Origin: Natrinema salifodinae
GTDB taxonomy: Archaea > Halobacteriota > Halobacteria > Halobacteriales > Natrialbaceae
Assembly (NCBI RefSeq): GCF_900110455.1
Contig: NZ_FOIS01000001.1
Coordinates: forward strand, 1,116,001 to 1,180,000
Length of the DNA stretch: 64,000 nucleotides
Direction: 5' to 3'
In this document: positions 25,904 through 34,009 of the stretch, piece by piece
How the letters are laid out: every line of letters begins with the position of its first letter
Numbering within the stretch: position 1 is the stretch's first letter
Notes under the pieces: model-generated
What the model was told of the DNA's origin: nothing
Seen by the model: the letters and a program-made list of their open reading frames with translations, nothing else
The model's database searches: none
Position numbers and translations under genes: made by a program

Positions 25904-27333
25904 TGACGGCCGCGATCACCGGCGTCGGCGCGTACGCGCCGCGGTTCCGCATCACCGCCGAGGCGTTCGAAGAAGCCTGGGGTCAGTTCCAGGCCGCCGG
26001 CGTGACCGAGAAGGCCGTCCCCGCGGCCGACGAGGACGCGCTGACGATGGCCGTCGAGGCCGCCAGGCGGGCGCTCGCGGCCGCCGACGTCGACCCCGGC
26101 ACGGTCGACTGGCTCGGCTTCGCCTCCTCGCGACCGCCGGAAGCCGAGGAGGATCTCACGGCCCGCCTGGGAGCGATGCTCGCCGTCTCCGAGTCGGCGA
26201 CCCGACAGCTGTTCGTCGGCAGCACGCGCGCCGGAACCCGGGCGCTGTGGGCCGGCGCGGATGCGCTCGCAGTCGACGCCGGGACCGCCCTCGTGGTCGC
26301 CGCCGACGCGCCGAGAGGCGATCCGGACGACGGCGTCGACCACGCCGCCGGCGCCGGGGCCGCAGCGTTCGTCCTCGAGCGCGACGGCCCGGCCGCGATC
26401 GTCGACCGCGCGGAGTACGCCGCCCCGTATCCCGGAACGCGATTCCGTACCACCGGCGACGAGGCGACGCAGGGACTCGGCGTCACGCAGTACGACCGCC
26501 AGGCGTTCACCGAGACGATCGGCGGCGCGGTCGCCGGACTCGAGATCGAGCCCGAGCCCGACGCCGCGGCGATCCAGGCCCCCGACGGGAAGCTGCCCTA
26601 CCGCGCCGCGGGCGCGGCCGGCGTCGGAACCGACGAGATTCGGGCCGCCGCGACGGTCCACGACCTCGGTGATCTCGGAGCCGCCAGCGTTCCCGTCTCG
26701 CTCGCGACGGCGCTGGAGGACGGCTACGGAACCGTCCTCGCGGTCTCCCACGGCAGCGGCGCGGGTGCGGACGCGCTCGTCGTCGAAGCCGACGGCGACG
26801 TACCGACGAACACCGCGCTCGAGGGCCACGATCCGCTCTCGTACGCCGAGTACCTCCGCCAGCGCGGCGTCGTGACGACGGGTCCGCCCTCGGGCGGCGG
26901 CGCGTACGTCAGCGTCCCCGCCTGGCGACGCTCGCTCCCGCAGCGGTACCGGCTCGAGGCCGGCCGCTGTGCGGAGTGTGGCGCGCTCTCGTTCCCACCG
27001 GAGGGGGCCTGTGCGAACTGTGGTGCGCTCGCCGAGTACGAGCCCGTCGAACTCGCCGGCACCGGGACGATCGAGGCCGTGACGACGATCTCCCAGGGCG
27101 GTGCGCCGCCGGAGTTCGCCGAACAGCAGGCCCGCTCGGGCGACTACGCGGCCGCGATCGTCGCGCTCGAGACCGACGACGGGACGGAAACCGTCAGCGC
27201 CCCCGCGATGGGCACCGGCGCGGCTCCCGACGACTTCGCGGTCGGCGACCGGATCGAGACGACGATCCGCCGCGTCTACACGCAGGAGGGCGTCACCCGC
27301 TACGGGTTCAAGGTCCGACCGGCGGGCGAGTAG
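25903..27333 (+). CDS. HMG-CoA-synthase-like protein fused to DUF35 (OB-fold/zinc ribbon), catalytic residues lost
   Basis: The 476-residue protein has a thiolase-fold HMGCS-like part (about 1-335) followed by a DUF35 part with a zinc ribbon (C357, C360, C371, C374) and an OB fold ending YTQEGVTRYGFKV. In true archaeal HMGCS the active site uses Glu, Cys and His. Here the matching places read ASSRPP (Glu position is Ser), GSTRAGT (Cys position is T109) and IQAPDGKLP (His position is Q226). It therefore probably does not make HMG-CoA. It is more likely a structural or substrate-channelling subunit for the translationally coupled thiolase, with DUF35 gripping the shared CoA pantetheine arm. Confidence 0.85.
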   Translation: MTAAITGVGAYAPRFRITAEAFEEAWGQFQAAGVTEKAVPAADEDALTMAVEAARRALAAADVDPGTVDWLGFASSRPPEAEEDLTARLGAMLAVSESATRQLFVGSTRAGTRALWAGADALAVDAGTALVVAADAPRGDPDDGVDHAAGAGAAAFVLERDGPAAIVDRAEYAAPYPGTRFRTTGDEATQGLGVTQYDRQAFTETIGGAVAGLEIEPEPDAAAIQAPDGKLPYRAAGAAGVGTDEIRAAATVHDLGDLGAASVPVSLATALEDGYGTVLAVSHGSGAGADALVVEADGDVPTNTALEGHDPLSYAEYLRQRGVVTTGPPSGGGAYVSVPAWRRSLPQRYRLEAGRCAECGALSFPPEGACANCGALAEYEPVELAGTGTIEAVTTISQGGAPPEFAEQQARSGDYAAAIVALETDDGTETVSAPAMGTGAAPDDFAVGDRIETTIRRVYTQEGVTRYGFKVRPAGE

Positions 27334-27406
27334 CTGGTTCGCGCTCGCGTCGACAAACGGAGTTACGGAACGCCGAACGACCGAGTTCGAGGCGTCCGGG
27401 TGACCC

Positions 27407-28063
27407 TTACTCGGTGACGAGTCGAACGTCGTCGAAGTACCGGCGAATGCCCGTTTCCCAGACGACGTTCATGCCGACGGCGAGCGTTACCGTTCCGCTG
27501 AGATCGTCTACCGAGTACGAGTAGGTTTTCCACCCGGAATGGTCTTCGATGTCTTTTTCGCGGTTGAAGTCGCTCTCCGCGAGTCCGCCGCGCGGTTTCT
27601 TCCCGGCGAAGAACGCGACCTGCGACATCCGGTTGTACGATTCCTGCTGACTGTAGACGTCGACGGTCACCGTCCGTACCCGGCTGACGTTCACCGGCTG
27701 TTCGACCCAGATCGTTCCGTCGTCGGCGATTCCGTCGATGTACAGCGCCAGCGAGTGGTCACCGTCCGACGCCCGTTCGGACGTTATCGAGACGGAATGC
27801 TCGACCGGATCCGTCGATTCGCCCGGCTCCGACGGGAGGTCCGTTCCGACGGACCATCCATCGAGGTACGATTCGAACGAGCCGTTTCGAAGCGCGCGGG
27901 ACGACGGCGTCGTCGACCGCTCGGGGATCGGAGGATCGTCGGGACGTTCAGATTCGTCTTGCGGATCCGTACTGGTGGTCGAACGACCAGTGAGCGGCGT
28001 CCCTTCGGCGAGTCCGACGCCGAGGAATCCAGTGAAACCGGCCATGTACGATCGTCGTTGCAT
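27407..28063 (-). CDS. Secreted beta-sandwich protein of unknown function
   Basis: This 218-residue protein starts with an arginine pair and a modest hydrophobic segment (MQRRSYMAGFTGFLGVGLAEG) that may be an export signal, followed by a serine/threonine/proline linker. The domain from about residue 60 to the end begins NGSFESYLDGWSVGTD and has repeated strands ending RYFDDVRLV, the pattern of carbohydrate-binding-like jelly-roll domains. I cannot name a family. The start at residue MQRRSY is supported by a TTTACA-type box about 25 bases upstream on the minus strand; the longer frame includes that promoter. It is probably monocistronic and extracellular. Confidence 0.65.
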   Translation of the reverse strand: MQRRSYMAGFTGFLGVGLAEGTPLTGRSTTSTDPQDESERPDDPPIPERSTTPSSRALRNGSFESYLDGWSVGTDLPSEPGESTDPVEHSVSITSERASDGDHSLALYIDGIADDGTIWVEQPVNVSRVRTVTVDVYSQQESYNRMSQVAFFAGKKPRGGLAESDFNREKDIEDHSGWKTYSYSVDDLSGTVTLAVGMNVVWETGIRRYFDDVRLVTE

Positions 28064-28083
28064 CGAGTAGGTCCGAATATGTG

Positions 28084-28092
28084 TGTAAAAGT
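28084..28092 (-). promoter_or_regulatory. TATA-like element for the 27407-28063 gene
   Basis: The minus strand reads TTACTTTTACAC here, centred about 25 bases before the ATG at 28063. It supports that start over an in-frame ATG at 28105, which lies upstream of the box. Confidence 0.5.
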
Positions 28093-28179
28093 AACTGTGC
28101 CCCAAGCTAAAACGTCTCTTTGAGTCGATCCTCGCGATAGTTCCCGTGATGGCGGTCCCGAAGGGGACGATCGATTCGT

Positions 28180-29178
28180 TTAGTCGCCCGTCAGCGCCTC
28201 GCTCGCCGGCGCGAACTCGATCGTCGTCCCGACGTCCGCCTCGACCGCGCGCTCGTAGAGCATGTGCGCTGCCGCGACCGTCTCGATGCCGGTCCCGCCG
28301 CTGTCGAAGACCGTGATCTCGTCGTCGTTCGTCCGCCCTGGTTCGATCCCGGCGACGATCTCGCCCAGCTCCGCGTGGATGTTGCCCTCGGTCACGGCAC
28401 CCTCCTGGACGGCCTGCATGAATTCGCCCGAGTCGAAGGTCGCGCGGTCCCGCAGGTCGGGAACGTAAGTCGCTTTCTCGATCGTCGCCGTATCCAGTTC
28501 GCGCTTATCGGGCGAGTACTGGCCCATCGCGGTGACGTGCGTCCCGGGTTCGATGTCGTCGCCGTCGACGACCGGGTCACCGGCCTTCGTCGCCGTGATC
28601 ACGACGTCCGCGCCGCTTACGGCATCCCGGCTCGAGTCGACCGCGCGGACCGCGGCGTCGAGGTCGTCGTCGAAGTCGGCGGCAAAGGCCTCGCGGTTCT
28701 CGGGCGTCGGCGAGTAGACGCGGACCTCGGTGAAGTCTCGGACCGTCGCGGTCGCGCGGACCTGGCCCCGCGCCTGCGCGCCGCTGCCGATCACCGCGAG
28801 GACGTCGGCGTCGTCGCGCGCGAGTTCGTCGACGGCGACGGCGCCCGCTGCGCCGGTCTTGAAGGGGTTCATGCTCGCGCCGTCGAGCAGGGCCAGCGGC
28901 GCGCCGCTGTCGGCGTCGAACAGCGGCGACATGAACCAGGCGTCGCCGGCGCCGAAGCCGGCGCTGTACATGTACCCGCCCATCGCGCCGGTGTCGGGGA
29001 GGACGGCGGCGTAGCTGGTGAGCATCCCCTCAGGGTCGGCGCGGAAGAACTTCGAGCGCGGCTGTGCGGGCGCGCCCTCGCCGCGCTGACGGTACCCCTC
29101 GCGGACGGCGTCGACGTACGCGGACGGGGTCGCCAGGTCGGCGATGTCGTCGCTGGTCAGAAACAGCGTCTCGGTCAT
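28180..29178 (-). CDS. Ornithine cyclodeaminase / mu-crystallin family protein
   Basis: This 332-residue NAD(P)-dependent enzyme belongs to the family that includes ornithine cyclodeaminase, archaeal alanine dehydrogenase and ketimine reductase. A family N-terminal region (FLTSDDIADLATPSAYVDAVREGYRQ, then YSAGFGAGDAWF) precedes a Rossmann domain with VIGSGAQARGQ and DVVITATKAGDPVVDGDDI. Substrate specificity (L-alanine or L-ornithine) is not clear from sequence. The start MTETLFLTS is preferred; the upstream frame is arginine/proline-rich. No arginine-catabolism genes flank it. Confidence 0.88.
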   Translation of the reverse strand: MTETLFLTSDDIADLATPSAYVDAVREGYRQRGEGAPAQPRSKFFRADPEGMLTSYAAVLPDTGAMGGYMYSAGFGAGDAWFMSPLFDADSGAPLALLDGASMNPFKTGAAGAVAVDELARDDADVLAVIGSGAQARGQVRATATVRDFTEVRVYSPTPENREAFAADFDDDLDAAVRAVDSSRDAVSGADVVITATKAGDPVVDGDDIEPGTHVTAMGQYSPDKRELDTATIEKATYVPDLRDRATFDSGEFMQAVQEGAVTEGNIHAELGEIVAGIEPGRTNDDEITVFDSGGTGIETVAAAHMLYERAVEADVGTTIEFAPASEALTGD

Positions 29179-29317
29179 GGGCGAGGACACGGCTCGAAGC
29201 GAGGAAAAGGGACCGAAACCGGAAGGGTAAGCGAACGGAAGGGGACGGATCGGAGCTGAACGGAATCGAACGCGGAAGCGGGCAGAGGAAACGAGAGGAA
29301 GCGAAGAGGTGACTGGA

Positions 29318-29533
29318 TTAATCCGCGTTGAGCGGGGGACGTGCGGACTTGGCCTCGTCGGAGACATCCGCCGGCGTGTTGACGAACATCGCGTGGCCGA
29401 TGATCGCCATCGCGACCAGCGAACCGAATGGTACCGCGGCCGTCAGTGACATGCCGACGAGCGTGAGGGCAGCGGTGATACCGAGCAGTGCGACTGGGAT
29501 GAGGCCAAGAACAATGTCGTAATATCCAGTCAT
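29318..29533 (-). CDS. Small two-helix membrane protein, 71 aa
   Basis: Two predicted membrane helices (about 5-28 and 32-50), the second ending IGHAMFVNTP, are followed by a short polar tail. Similar short proteins are frequent in haloarchaea and uncharacterised. A strong TATA (CTTATATACC on the minus strand, about 29560-29569) lies about 32 bases before the ATG, which supports the gene and its start. The sequence upstream is unusually AT-rich for this genome. Confidence 0.75.
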   Translation of the reverse strand: MTGYYDIVLGLIPVALLGITAALTLVGMSLTAAVPFGSLVAMAIIGHAMFVNTPADVSDEAKSARPPLNAD

Positions 29534-29910
29534 AATCTATTCTATAGTATGACGAACAGGTATATAAGTGTTTCCCATAATCGCCCCATGGTAGATACGT
29601 TTCAAATATGAATTCACCGAATGGGATCCTCATAAGTTATGAGCCAATTATTCGGTTTCGAGCGGACTGGAAGTGGACCGCGATCGTCCTCGCCAGCGGC
29701 AAACATATCAGAATCGAATAGTATAATCGAAGGCGTCGTTTAGCGAGATAGTAGGGTAAATTATCGCAGGAGGAAGACGGAAAAACGGTGTCGTGCGAAC
29801 CCGAACAGACGCGAGAACGGGCATCGAGGACGACCGGATCAGCCGTGACACACCACGGCGGTCCATGTCGGATCAGCGGGTCCGCAAGCGTCGCGACGAT
29901 CGGGACCGAC
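29534..29910. other. AT-rich intergenic stretch
   Basis: It contains the TATA of the small membrane gene at 29560-29569 and a markedly AT-rich block to about 29770. Two short plus-strand frames (ATG at 29608, 37 codons; ATG at 29639, 34 codons) overlap each other and use codons rare in this genome, so neither was accepted. The rest is ordinary high-GC sequence up to the end of the DUF3054 gene. Confidence 0.4.
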
Positions 29911-30336
29911 TCAGTTCGCGACTCGACCGGCGAGGACGGCCAAGACCCGCCACCCCAGCAGGGCGACCAAGCCAGTGCCGGTGATCACGAGCGGGAACGG
30001 CCAGGTCGCGCTCCCCTCGAACAGGGACGAGGCCCGGAGCATGAGGCCGACATTCGCCGCCGCGATCCAGCTCACGGTGACCAGGCGGAGCCCCTGGCCG
30101 ACCGCGGGACGGTCGCGCGTGTAAACCCCCGCGAGCGCGGCGATCGCGAGCCAACTGAGCACGAACGGGGCAATCGTTTCGAGCGAGGCGATCGGTTCGG
30201 CGATCGGACTGTCGCCGTGGGACACGCGGCCGACGAGGACCAGACCGGCGACGAGTACGACGTCGAGCACGCCGGTAGCGATCCGTTCGCGATCGCTCGT
30301 GGTGTCGCGGGTTTCGGACTGTACTGCCGTATCCAT
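29911..30336 (-). CDS. DUF3054 family membrane protein
   Basis: The 141-residue protein has four predicted helices with the DUF3054 pattern: LDVVLVAGLVLVGRVSHGD early, a buried PFVLSWLAIA segment, and GLRLVTVSWIAAANVGLMLR in the third helix. The function of the family is unknown; members occur in actinobacteria and haloarchaea. It is divergent from the J-domain gene, with 334 bases between them. Confidence 0.8.
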   Translation of the reverse strand: MDTAVQSETRDTTSDRERIATGVLDVVLVAGLVLVGRVSHGDSPIAEPIASLETIAPFVLSWLAIAALAGVYTRDRPAVGQGLRLVTVSWIAAANVGLMLRASSLFEGSATWPFPLVITGTGLVALLGWRVLAVLAGRVAN

Positions 30337-30419
30337 ACGCGAGACTCGGAACTACTGGACTATCGGTCTCCCGGTTCGGACCGAAGGCCCGAACCGGAAT
30401 CCTGACAGGAGAGGAGGAA

Positions 30420-30439
30420 CTCGGCGGCGAACCGCCGAG
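30420..30439. repeat. Inverted repeat: 8-bp stem, CGAA loop
   Basis: CTCGGCGG, then CGAA, then CCGCCGAG: a perfect 8-base-pair stem with a four-base loop. It lies about 20 bases before a second hairpin. Confidence 0.6.
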
Positions 30440-30462
30440 CGCCGTCCAACGGACTGCGCGTC

Positions 30463-30488
30463 TCCGTGCGAGGGGAACCTCGCACGGA
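30463..30488. repeat. Inverted repeat: 11-bp stem, GGAA loop
   Basis: TCCGTGCGAGG, then GGAA, then CCTCGCACGGA: a perfect 11-base-pair stem with a four-base loop of GNRA-like type. Together with the preceding hairpin it forms a compact structured element with no coding role. Confidence 0.65.
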
Positions 30489-30670
30489 CGAGTCGTCGGG
30501 ACCGGACTACTTTGTTATCGATTCCGTTCAGCGCCGGTCGCGCCGAGACCCGATTTTCGCGCGTCGGTAAGGGGATCCTACGACCGAGCGAGCTATCGCG
30601 CTCTGCCTGACCGGCCGCCCCGTTCGGATCGAACCGATCGGACGGCCTGACTGTCAGCAGAAGGACTAAT

Positions 30671-31408
30671 ATGGGACGAACCCGAATCGGCCGGGTGATG
30701 GCTGTGGTCGGCGAACGACGGGCCGGCTGTGACGGGTGCGGCCGCACGGTCACGCTCGAGGAGTTGACGATAGTGACGATGCCGGACGGCGAGCAATTCG
30801 TCTGCTGTCCGGATTGCGAGCCCCACGCCAGGTCGGTCGCGCGAACGGACGGCTCCCTCGATCAGTGTCGGGCCGCATGTGACGGCTGTAACGGCACGTA
30901 TCTGGAGACGGAACTCGAGGACATCGTGCTCGACGACGGCACCGTCTTGACCTGCTGTCGGACGTGTGCGGCCGAAGCGCCCGGGGCCGACGCCGACGCC
31001 TCGAATATCGACGGCGACGGCGGCGACGAGCCCGGTGACTCCGCCTCGACGACCGAATCCGACCGCGGATCCGGCGACGGTACAGGAGCGGATCGAAACC
31101 TCTGTAGCCAGTGTCGCGAGTGGACGGGCGCCGAACTGTTTCGCATCACGACGATCGACGAGCGTACCGAGCGGCTGTGTCCCGACTGCAAGGCCGACGC
31201 CGACGACCGTGGCATCGTCGCCGACGTCGAGATGCGCGAGTCCAAGGCCCGCGAGATACTCGGCATCGACGCCGACGCGACGGACGCGGACCTCCGCGAG
31301 GCGTTTCACGAGCAGGTCAAACGGGCCCATCCCGACAGGAAAAGCGGCAGCCAATCGGCGTTCAAGCTCGTCAAAGACGCCTACGAGCGGCTCCGAGACG
31401 GGGGCTGA
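30671..31408 (+). CDS. Protein with three zinc modules and a C-terminal J domain
   Basis: The 245-residue protein has three four-cysteine zinc modules: C20/C23 with C46/C49, C70/C73 with C96/C99, and C145/C148 with C170/C173. An acidic low-complexity linker (about 102-143) separates the second and third. A J domain occupies about 192-243 with the essential HPD tripeptide (H220-P221-D222), so it should stimulate DnaK ATPase. It lacks the G/F region and client-binding domains of DnaJ, so it is a specialised co-chaperone, perhaps bringing Hsp70 to zinc- or nucleic-acid-bound targets. Its 3' end overlaps the convergent TIR gene by 28 bases. ATG at 30698 is an alternative start. Confidence 0.8.
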   Translation: MGRTRIGRVMAVVGERRAGCDGCGRTVTLEELTIVTMPDGEQFVCCPDCEPHARSVARTDGSLDQCRAACDGCNGTYLETELEDIVLDDGTVLTCCRTCAAEAPGADADASNIDGDGGDEPGDSASTTESDRGSGDGTGADRNLCSQCREWTGAELFRITTIDERTERLCPDCKADADDRGIVADVEMRESKAREILGIDADATDADLREAFHEQVKRAHPDRKSGSQSAFKLVKDAYERLRDGG

Positions 31409-32031
31409 CGGTCAGTTCCATTTTCGTTTCCGTCCGCGCGTCCCCTGAAGCCGATCGTCGCCGGGTTGAAGTAGTAAGTCGATTCGCAGCGCTCGCACGA
31501 CGTCGTCAGGTGTTTCCCGTGCGCGTGGAGCTTCCAGAGCTTCGGCTGTCCGTGGTCGAGTTCGAGCGTGACCGGATGGCCGCAGTCGGGGATCGTACAC
31601 GGGAACCGGATGTACCAGTTCGGCACCGACAGCGCGCCCAGCGGCGCGAGTTCGCCACGTAATCGAGATAGCAGGTCGAAGATCGTCCGCGAGAGATCGC
31701 GACGATCGATCGTCACGCCCTCGACGTCGCCGACGTACCCGCCGCGACTGACGCCCTCGTCGCGCAGCGGGAGGACGGGAATACCCTTGGCCACCGCGTA
31801 CCCGATCTCCTGATCGATCCACGTGTTGCCGGCGCCGTCCTCGGTCAGCACGGCGACGACGACGTCGCTGTTGGCTAACCGCCCCTCGAGTCGCTTCCGC
31901 GAGCGGCCGGACTCGATCTCCTCGAGCGCGATGTGGACGCCGAAGGGGAAGTTCTTGACCGTCGAGAACAGGTCCTGAACGAGTTCGAGATCAGCCGGCG
32001 CGTGGGACACGTACACCTGTTCTCCGGTCAT
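31381..32031 (-). CDS. TIR-domain protein with C-terminal zinc ribbon
   Basis: Residues 4 to about 125 have the TIR pattern: YVSHAPADLELVQDL at strand A, SDVVVAVLTEDGAGNTWIDQEIGYA including E75 at the position of the catalytic glutamate of NAD-cleaving TIRs, and GIPVLPLRDEG. The C-terminal part has a zinc ribbon (C145/C150 and C179/C182) between WYIRFPC and YYFNPATIG. It may be an NAD-cleaving or scaffold protein; prokaryotic TIRs are often defence effectors, but no sensor gene is adjacent. The convergent J-domain gene overlaps it by 28 bases. The C-terminal 20 residues are basic and serine-rich. Confidence 0.75.
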   Translation of the reverse strand: MTGEQVYVSHAPADLELVQDLFSTVKNFPFGVHIALEEIESGRSRKRLEGRLANSDVVVAVLTEDGAGNTWIDQEIGYAVAKGIPVLPLRDEGVSRGGYVGDVEGVTIDRRDLSRTIFDLLSRLRGELAPLGALSVPNWYIRFPCTIPDCGHPVTLELDHGQPKLWKLHAHGKHLTTSCERCESTYYFNPATIGFRGRADGNENGTDRQPPSRSRS

Positions 32032-32089
32032 GGAATCGTCTACGCGAAGGTGTCGGACGCACCATTATTAATCTATCTCTGAGAGTTAT

Positions 32090-32542
32090 TCAGCGATTGT
32101 CACGGTCGGTTGGTCGATCCCGGATCGTGTTCAGGACGCGCTCGGAGAACTCGGCCTCCGAGAGCTCCGCTCCGAGTCGGTCGAACCACTCGCGTTCGAC
32201 GTGCCAGCGCCCGCGGACCGTCCCGTCGGTCGTCAGCGACATCGCCTCGAGCCGACCGGGCGTCCACTCGCGCTCCTCGGCGATCGAGAGGAGCGTCCGT
32301 AGGACGGCGCCGACCTCGTCGCTCGTCACCGCGGGTATCTCGGCGACGGTCTCGTACTCGAGTTCGAATCCGGCGCCGTCCACCGCGGTCGCCTCGTCGT
32401 TCGCGGCCGTCTCGTCGGTCCACGCGAACGCCGTCACGTAGATCCCGTGGCTCATCAGCCGGTTCTCGAGCGCAACGGCTATTGGTCGGTCTCGCTCCTC
32501 GTCCCCCGGTTCGGTCTTGGATCCGGACCCGTCGTCGGACAT
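32090..32542 (-). CDS. Haloarchaeal hypothetical protein, 150 aa
   Basis: This is an acidic protein with a polar N-terminal tail of about 20 residues and an alpha/beta core. Recognisable blocks are ENRLMSHGIYVTAFAW, FELEYETVAEIPAVTSDEVGAVLRTLL and GTVRGRWHVEREWFDRL. Its length and charge are typical of uncharacterised haloarchaeal families, and I cannot name it. It is upstream of the TIR gene on the same strand with a 58-base gap and downstream of tpiA with a 77-base gap, so shared transcription is possible. Confidence 0.65.
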   Translation of the reverse strand: MSDDGSGSKTEPGDEERDRPIAVALENRLMSHGIYVTAFAWTDETAANDEATAVDGAGFELEYETVAEIPAVTSDEVGAVLRTLLSIAEEREWTPGRLEAMSLTTDGTVRGRWHVEREWFDRLGAELSEAEFSERVLNTIRDRPTDRDNR

Positions 32543-32619
32543 ACGCGGGACTTCGACGGACGGGGAGAAAAGTCGGTCGGCGACTTGCCGAACCGCGAAT
32601 CGGGGTCGGGTCCCGCCGT

Positions 32620-33264
32620 TCAGAGCGGCTCGACGAGGTCTTCGAGCGCCGCCTTCGGATCGTCGGCTTTCGCGACGCCGCTTGCCAGCAGGACACCCTC
32701 GGCCCCAAGATCGCCCGCGGCGACGACGTCGTCGCCGGTGCTGATCCCCGCACCACAGAGGACCGACACCTCGTCATCGACGTTCGCCGCGGCGTCGACG
32801 GCGTCCTCGACGACGTCCGGATCGGCCTGGCTGACCGGCGTGCCGGTACCGATGAGTTCCGGCGGCTCGACGGCGACGGCGTCGGGCCCCAGCGCCGCGG
32901 CCGCGCCGATCTGGGCCGGGTTGTTCGCACAGACGACCGTCTCGAGGTCCGCCCGCTCGGCCGCGCGGACGGCCCCGTCGATGTCGGCCAGCTTCAGCCG
33001 CCGCTCGGAGTGGTTGATCAGCGTCCCGACCGCGCCCGCGTCGGCGACCGACTCCGCGAGCGCGTGGCCGGTGTTGCTCCCGTGCTCGATCGGATCGACG
33101 TGCTGGGCCCACGTCTCCGCGCCCGTCTCGGCGACCCGCTCGATGTGGGTCGCCTCCGGCGCGACGGCCAGGCGGGCGTCGGTGGTCTCGTCGACGTCGC
33201 GGACGGCTTCCGCGACCTCGATCGGGTCGCACGGATACGTCTTCAGGTTCACCAGGACGAACAT
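32620..33264 (-). CDS. tpiA: Triosephosphate isomerase (archaeal type)
   Basis: It interconverts dihydroxyacetone phosphate and glyceraldehyde 3-phosphate in glycolysis and gluconeogenesis. At 214 residues it is the short archaeal form. The active-site residues are visible: K8 in VNLKTYP, H85 in LINHSERR and E133 in [10 protein letters not shown], followed by the phosphate loops [10 protein letters not shown] and GVLLASG. The start at MFVLVNLK is preferred, since K8 must lie near the N-terminus; the 21 codons upstream are basic and not part of the fold. Confidence 0.96.
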   Translation of the reverse strand: MFVLVNLKTYPCDPIEVAEAVRDVDETTDARLAVAPEATHIERVAETGAETWAQHVDPIEHGSNTGHALAESVADAGAVGTLINHSERRLKLADIDGAVRAAERADLETVVCANNPAQIGAAAALGPDAVAVEPPELIGTGTPVSQADPDVVEDAVDAAANVDDEVSVLCGAGISTGDDVVAAGDLGAEGVLLASGVAKADDPKAALEDLVEPL

Positions 33265-33379
33265 ATCGGCAACGGCACGCGCACGGAAGAAATAGCTTGC
33301 GAGTCGGCGACGCGGTACGCAGTGCAATGGTCGGCGATCGAGGACGGTCCGGTCTCGGTCCGATCGGACGGGAGCGGCG

Positions 33380-33922
33380 TCAGTCCTTGCGCTTGACGAC
33401 GTCGCCCAGCGTGTAGCTCCCGGTCGAGGAGCCGCCGGACCACTCGGAGTCGTCGCCGGAGCTGCCCTCGGCGCTCAGGTTGATCTCGAGGAAGTTCTCG
33501 AGCTTGGACTGGACGCGGTCGCTCGGGAGGGTGTCGCCGCGCTCGATCTTACGGATCAGGCTGGCCTTCTCGTTGAGTTCGTTCGCGAGGTCGGACTGGC
33601 TGAGGCCTTTGCTCTCGCGGGCGGTGCGGACGCGGTCGTCGTAATCGGTCGCGAGCTCGTCCATGTCGTCGAACATGTCCGTGCGACGCTGACTGCCGCC
33701 GGAACTCGACGAACTCGTCGAGCTGGCGGACTGCCCACCCCCGCTAGACGACGAACTGGTGTTGGAGCCGGTCGAGTACTTCGTCGACGTGCTCGAACTC
33801 GAGGTCTCCCGAACTTCCGTCCCGAAGTCCGTACAGTCCGAACACACGTCTAGCTTCGCGCCCTCGACTTTGATGGTCTTCGGGGACGACGTCTCGGCCC
33901 CACACATCTCGCACTGAACCAT
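33380..33922 (-). CDS. Archaeal multiprotein bridging factor 1 (aMBF1)
   Basis: This 180-residue protein is a conserved archaeal HTH protein with an N-terminal zinc ribbon (C4, C7, C27, C30), a long serine/threonine/glycine linker (about 38-78) and a C-terminal XRE-type HTH (about 92-150: [38 protein letters not shown]). In eukaryotes MBF1 bridges activators and TBP; the archaeal protein is linked to translation and the small ribosomal subunit. The linker is longer than in most relatives. It ends with the family-like [10 protein letters not shown] tail and is transcribed toward tpiA. Confidence 0.93.
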   Translation of the reverse strand: MVQCEMCGAETSSPKTIKVEGAKLDVCSDCTDFGTEVRETSSSSTSTKYSTGSNTSSSSSGGGQSASSTSSSSSGGSQRRTDMFDDMDELATDYDDRVRTARESKGLSQSDLANELNEKASLIRKIERGDTLPSDRVQSKLENFLEINLSAEGSSGDDSEWSGGSSTGSYTLGDVVKRKD

Positions 33923-34009
33923 GTCGAATCCTATATCGCGCCGAGGGATAAAGGATGCGGCGCGGTTCTACCCCGTAGAAATCACCCGCTGACCGCCGGG
34001 AACCGCCGA

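Larger units (their letters stand above)
30337..30670. other. 334-base divergent intergenic region with paired hairpins
   Basis: No gene is supported. The region holds two perfect GC-rich hairpins (listed separately) about 23 bases apart, and a TTTGTTATC element near 30509-30517. The ATG of the following gene is embedded in CTAATATGGG. The hairpins lie upstream of both flanking genes, so they are not terminators of either. Confidence 0.45.

Noticed and set aside
29608..29740. Two overlapping small ORFs in the AT-rich gap
   Set aside because: They use rare codons, overlap each other in different frames, and have no conserved pattern.
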